Assembly (NCBI GenBank): GCA_044234625.1 | Contig: JBIIIP010000114.1 | Span: forward strand, 1-9,500 | Source of the DNA: CACORA01 sp044234625 | GTDB taxonomy: Bacteria; Planctomycetota; Planctomycetia; Pirellulales; UBA1268 | Direction: 5' to 3' | Length of the DNA stretch: 9,500 bases | Shown here: positions 6,412 to 9,500 of the stretch, piece by piece | Layout: every line of letters begins with the position of its first letter | Position numbering within the stretch: position 1 is the stretch's first letter | Translations under genes and position numbers: made by a program | The notes under the pieces: model-generated | The model's database searches: none | Seen by the model: only the letters and a program-made list of their open reading frames with translations | Told to the model about the DNA's origin: nothing

Positions 6412-9400
6412 TCACACGCGCCGCTTCTCGAGTTGCATGTTCAACGCGAGGCCACGAATCTCGTTGGTGAGCACGTCGAAGCTGGCGGGCGTGCCGGCCT
6501 CGAGCGTGTTCTCGCCCTTCACCATGCTCTCGTAGATCTTCGTCCGCCCCTCGACGTCGTCGCTCTTCACGGTGAGCAACTCCTGGAGGATGTAGGCCGC
6601 GCCATAGGCCTCCAGCGCCCACACTTCCATTTCGCCGAACCGCTGGCCGCCGAAGCGGGCCTTGCCGCCGAGTGGCTGCTGCGTGATGAGCGAATACGGG
6701 CCCGTCGACCGGGCGTGCACCTTGTCATCGACGAGATGGTGGAGCTTGAGCATGTAGATGTAGCCGACGGTCGTCTCCTGCTCGAGCGGCTCGCCCGTGC
6801 GGCCGTCGTGGAGCTGTGCCTTGCCGTGCTTGGGCAGCCGGGCGTCGGCCAGAACCTTGTTGATGTCTTCCTCACTGGCCCCGTCGAACACGGGCGTGAT
6901 CGCCTGGAAGCCCAGCAGTTTGCCGGCCCAGCCGAGATGTGTCTCGAGGATCTGGCCCACGTTCATGCGGCTGGGCACGCCCAGCGGATTGAGAAGGATC
7001 TGCACCGGCGTGCCGTCGGCGAGGAAGGGCATGTCTTCCTTGGGCAGGATCTTGGCGATCACGCCCTTGTTGCCGTGGCGGCCGGCCATCTTGTCGCCCA
7101 CGGAGATGACCCGCTTGGCGGCCACGTAGACCTTCACCATCTGCAGCACGCCCGGTCGCAGCTCGTCGCCACGCTTCATGCTGTTGAGCCGCCGCTCCTT
7201 GGCGTCGATGGCGTCTTCTACGGCCGGCCACATTGTCTTGTACAGCTTGTCGATGTCGGCCTTCCGCTGCGGGGAGCGGATGTCCAGTTCGTCGAGCTTG
7301 AACACCGCGGCACGCTCGGCGACCACCTTGTGGTCTTGGTTTCGCACGAGCGGGCTGCCATCGGCCGCGGGAAGGGGCTTCTGCAGCACCTTTTCCATCT
7401 CGGAAACCATCGCCCCAAAGGCCTCGGCGATGACGAGGTTGCCCTGGCTCTCAGCCTCCTTGAGCTGCTTCTGAAACTCGCGTCGCTCCTCCTCGGAGAG
7501 ACTCATCTGCCGCGAAAACTTCTCGGTGGCAGTGACGATGCCCTCGACGCCGGAAGGCACCTCCAGCGAGTCGTTCTTCACGTCCTCGCCTGCCCGCCCG
7601 AAGATCGCGTGCAGGAGTTTTTCCTCCGGCGTGAGCTCCGTCTTGCTCTTGGGCGACACCTTGCCGACGAGGATGTCGCCGGGACGCACGTACGTGCCGA
7701 TCCTCACGATGCCGCTTTCGTCGAGATTCTTCAGCGCCCGCTCGCCCACATTGGGGATGTCGCGGGTGAACTCCTCGCGGCCCAGCTTCGTGTCGCGGAT
7801 CTCGATGTCGTACTCCTCGATGTGGATCGAGGTGTAGACGTCGTCCTCCACGAGCTCCTCGCTGATGATGATCGCGTCTTCGAAGTTGAAGCCGTCCCAG
7901 GCCAAGAAGCCGACGAGCACGTTGCGGCCGAGGGCCAACTCGCCCTTGTAGGTGGCGGCGCCGTCGGCGACCACCTCGCCCTTCTCGACCTTCTGGCCGA
8001 GGGTCACGATCGGCTTCTGGTTCTGGCAGGTCCGCTCGTTGAGGCCGACGTATTTCCGCAGGGGGTACACGTCCGTCGCGCCTGACGCGGGCGTGATTTC
8101 GATGGTCTCCGCGTCGACGTAGGTCACCGTCCCCTTCTTCGCGGCCCGCACCAGCAGGCCGGAGTTGACGGCGACGTCGCGCTCCATGCCCGTGGCCACG
8201 ATCGGCGGCTCGGTCACGAGCAGCGGCACGGCCTGCCGCTGCATGTTGGACCCCATGAGGGCGCGGTTGGCGTCGTCATGCTCGAGGAACGGAATCAGGC
8301 CGGCCGAAACACCCACCATCTGGCTGGGCGCCACGTCGATGTATTCGATCTTTTCCGCCGGCACGAGCACGAAGTCGCCGCGGTAGCGGGCGATGATCGT
8401 CTCCCCCTCGAGCCTGCCGTCGACCACAGTGGCGTCGGCCGGGGCGAGATAGGCGTCGTGCTCCTCGTCGGCCCGCAACCAGACCACGTCGTCGGTCAAC
8501 TTGCCCTTCGAGATCCGCCGGTACGGGGTCACCAGGAAGCCATACGAATCCACGCCTGAATAGATGGCCAGGCTGGAGATGAGGCCGATATTCGTTCCTT
8601 CCGGCGTTTCGATCGGGCAGATCCGGCCGTAGTGCGAAATATGCACGTCGCGGACCTCGAACCCGGCCCGCTTGCGATTCAAGCCGCCCGGGCCGAGTGC
8701 CGAAAGCCGTCGCTCGTGGGTGAGCATCGAGAGCGGGTTCGTCTGGTCGACCACCTGCGAGAGCTCGCCGCGGCCGAAGAAGTATTCGATGGCGGCCGAG
8801 ATGCTCTTCGGGTTGATGAGCGTGCGGGGCGACATCTCCGTCACGTCCTTGAGGCTCATCCTTTCCTGCACGGTGCGGCGCAGCTTGAGGAATCCCTTCC
8901 GCAGTTCGTCGCTGGCCAACTCGTCGATCGTCCGCAGCCGGCGGTTGCCGAGGTGGTCGATGTCGTCGACCTCGACCTCCCCCTCACCCTCGCTCAACTG
9001 CAGCATGTACCTGATCGCCGCGATGAGATCCTCGGCGCGCAGCGTCATTTCCGTTTCGGGAACGCTGAGCCCGAGCTTGCGGTTCATGCGAAACCTGCCC
9101 ACGCGGCCGAGGCGGTAGCGGTTGGTGTCGCGGAACTTTTCCTCGAATAGGGCCGTGGCCTTGTCGAGGGCCGGCGGATTGCCAGGACGGAGCCGCTGGT
9201 AGATGCGGATCAGCGCGTCCTGGTGGCTGGGAGCCACGCCCGTGCGGCGGCGCGACTCGTCGGCATCCTCGCGGAGGCTGTTCATGATGAGGGGCACCTT
9301 TTGCTCCTGCATCAACTCGACGGCCTTCAGGCCCGACGTGCAGATCAGCTCGGCTTGGTCGTGAGTGATCTTGCAGCCGGCGTCGACGATGATCTCGCCG

Positions 9401-9500
9401 GCCCGCTCGCTCCCCTTCGGATAGACGATGTCATCGACGGCGATCCTGCCCTCGATCTTGCCCACGCTCCGCCCGCCGGACACCTTCTCGACCGCCGTCT
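6412..9500 (-). CDS. rpoB: DNA-directed RNA polymerase subunit beta (RpoB), partial, N-terminus beyond the right edge
   Basis: This is the second-largest RNA polymerase subunit, which binds the RNA-DNA hybrid and is the rifampicin target. About 1028 codons are in the window; by comparison with E. coli roughly 270 N-terminal residues are missing. The frame is open to the edge; the GTG at 9483 is an internal valine codon, not a start. Residues below count from that valine. EVDDIDHLGNRR lies at about 171-182 and the rifampicin region at 237-263. GFEVRDVHISHYGRICPIET (274-293) lies in the fork region. GDKMAGRHGNKGV (796-808) contains K798 and K806, counterparts of the E. coli active-site lysines K1065 and K1073. 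KVHARSTGPYSL and GGKARFGGQRFGEMEVWALE (939-958) mark the C-terminal part that packs on beta'. A helical, charged insertion at about 655-765 corresponds to the E. coli betai9 (SI2) region. The insertion E. coli carries between HLGMA and TPVFDGA is absent (HLGWAGKLLGFQAITPVFDGA, 849-869). The stop is TGA at 6414..6412. rpoC follows after 61 bases. Confidence 0.99.
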   Translation of the reverse strand, partial: TAVEKVSGGRSVGKIEGRIAVDDIVYPKGSERAGEIIVDAGCKITHDQAELICTSGLKAVELMQEQKVPLIMNSLREDADESRRRTGVAPSHQDALIRIYQRLRPGNPPALDKATALFEEKFRDTNRYRLGRVGRFRMNRKLGLSVPETEMTLRAEDLIAAIRYMLQLSEGEGEVEVDDIDHLGNRRLRTIDELASDELRKGFLKLRRTVQERMSLKDVTEMSPRTLINPKSISAAIEYFFGRGELSQVVDQTNPLSMLTHERRLSALGPGGLNRKRAGFEVRDVHISHYGRICPIETPEGTNIGLISSLAIYSGVDSYGFLVTPYRRISKGKLTDDVVWLRADEEHDAYLAPADATVVDGRLEGETIIARYRGDFVLVPAEKIEYIDVAPSQMVGVSAGLIPFLEHDDANRALMGSNMQRQAVPLLVTEPPIVATGMERDVAVNSGLLVRAAKKGTVTYVDAETIEITPASGATDVYPLRKYVGLNERTCQNQKPIVTLGQKVEKGEVVADGAATYKGELALGRNVLVGFLAWDGFNFEDAIIISEELVEDDVYTSIHIEEYDIEIRDTKLGREEFTRDIPNVGERALKNLDESGIVRIGTYVRPGDILVGKVSPKSKTELTPEEKLLHAIFGRAGEDVKNDSLEVPSGVEGIVTATEKFSRQMSLSEEERREFQKQLKEAESQGNLVIAEAFGAMVSEMEKVLQKPLPAADGSPLVRNQDHKVVAERAAVFKLDELDIRSPQRKADIDKLYKTMWPAVEDAIDAKERRLNSMKRGDELRPGVLQMVKVYVAAKRVISVGDKMAGRHGNKGVIAKILPKEDMPFLADGTPVQILLNPLGVPSRMNVGQILETHLGWAGKLLGFQAITPVFDGASEEDINKVLADARLPKHGKAQLHDGRTGEPLEQETTVGYIYMLKLHHLVDDKVHARSTGPYSLITQQPLGGKARFGGQRFGEMEVWALEAYGAAYILQELLTVKSDDVEGRTKIYESMVKGENTLEAGTPASFDVLTNEIRGLALNMQLEKRRV

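Noticed and set aside
6331..8085. Plus-strand open frame of 584 codons, antisense to rpoB and the rpoB-rpoC gap.
   Set aside because: It is the same codon-bias shadow, with the same low-complexity composition and no recognisable domain.
1..9500. Search for a previously undescribed system (defence island, mobile element, repeat array, structured RNA).
   Set aside because: Nearly all bases belong to rpoB, rpoC and two conventional genes. No direct repeat array, integrase, transposase, tRNA-like end or large non-coding region is visible.

Overview
This is an ordinary, high-GC housekeeping stretch with every supported gene on the minus strand, read from right to left: rpoB (5' end beyond the right edge), rpoC, a short secreted protein of unknown function, a CHAD-domain protein, and possibly the first codons of another gene running off the left edge. 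The RpoB and RpoC sequences resemble those of Planctomycetes (Pirellulales-like). This assignment rests on recalled family resemblance in the RpoC N-terminus (opening MSIGESTYDR, then the Zn-binding region) and on planctomycete-style secreted and CHAD neighbours. It is an inference, not a database result.

Region by region. From 6412 to the right edge lies the C-terminal three quarters or so of the RNA polymerase beta subunit. A 61-base gap follows, holding a clear Shine-Dalgarno sequence for rpoC. From 2016 to 6350 lies a complete beta' subunit of 1444 residues, starting at GTG, with intact zinc sites, catalytic aspartates, bridge helix, trigger loop and an SI3-type insertion. From 1930 to 2015 is an 86-base gap with a weak candidate promoter and a small hairpin. 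From 1090 to 1929 lies a 279-residue exported protein that I do not recognise; it has a signal peptide and two probable small beta domains. From 47 to 1003 lies a CHAD protein, the histidine-containing alpha-helical fold known to bind polyphosphate. Its TGA stop overlaps an ATG that opens a frame to the left edge.

How the genes relate. rpoB and rpoC encode the two large catalytic subunits of RNA polymerase and are almost certainly co-transcribed. The two downstream genes share their orientation and are closely spaced, so read-through is possible, but nothing in their sequences ties them to transcription. No non-coding stretch exceeds about 90 bases, and I see no tRNA, rRNA, CRISPR array, insertion sequence or phage feature. 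I looked for a novel system and did not find one. The points most worth a second look are the substituted rifampicin-pocket positions in RpoB, the unknown secreted protein behind rpoC, and the possible translationally coupled gene at the left edge.
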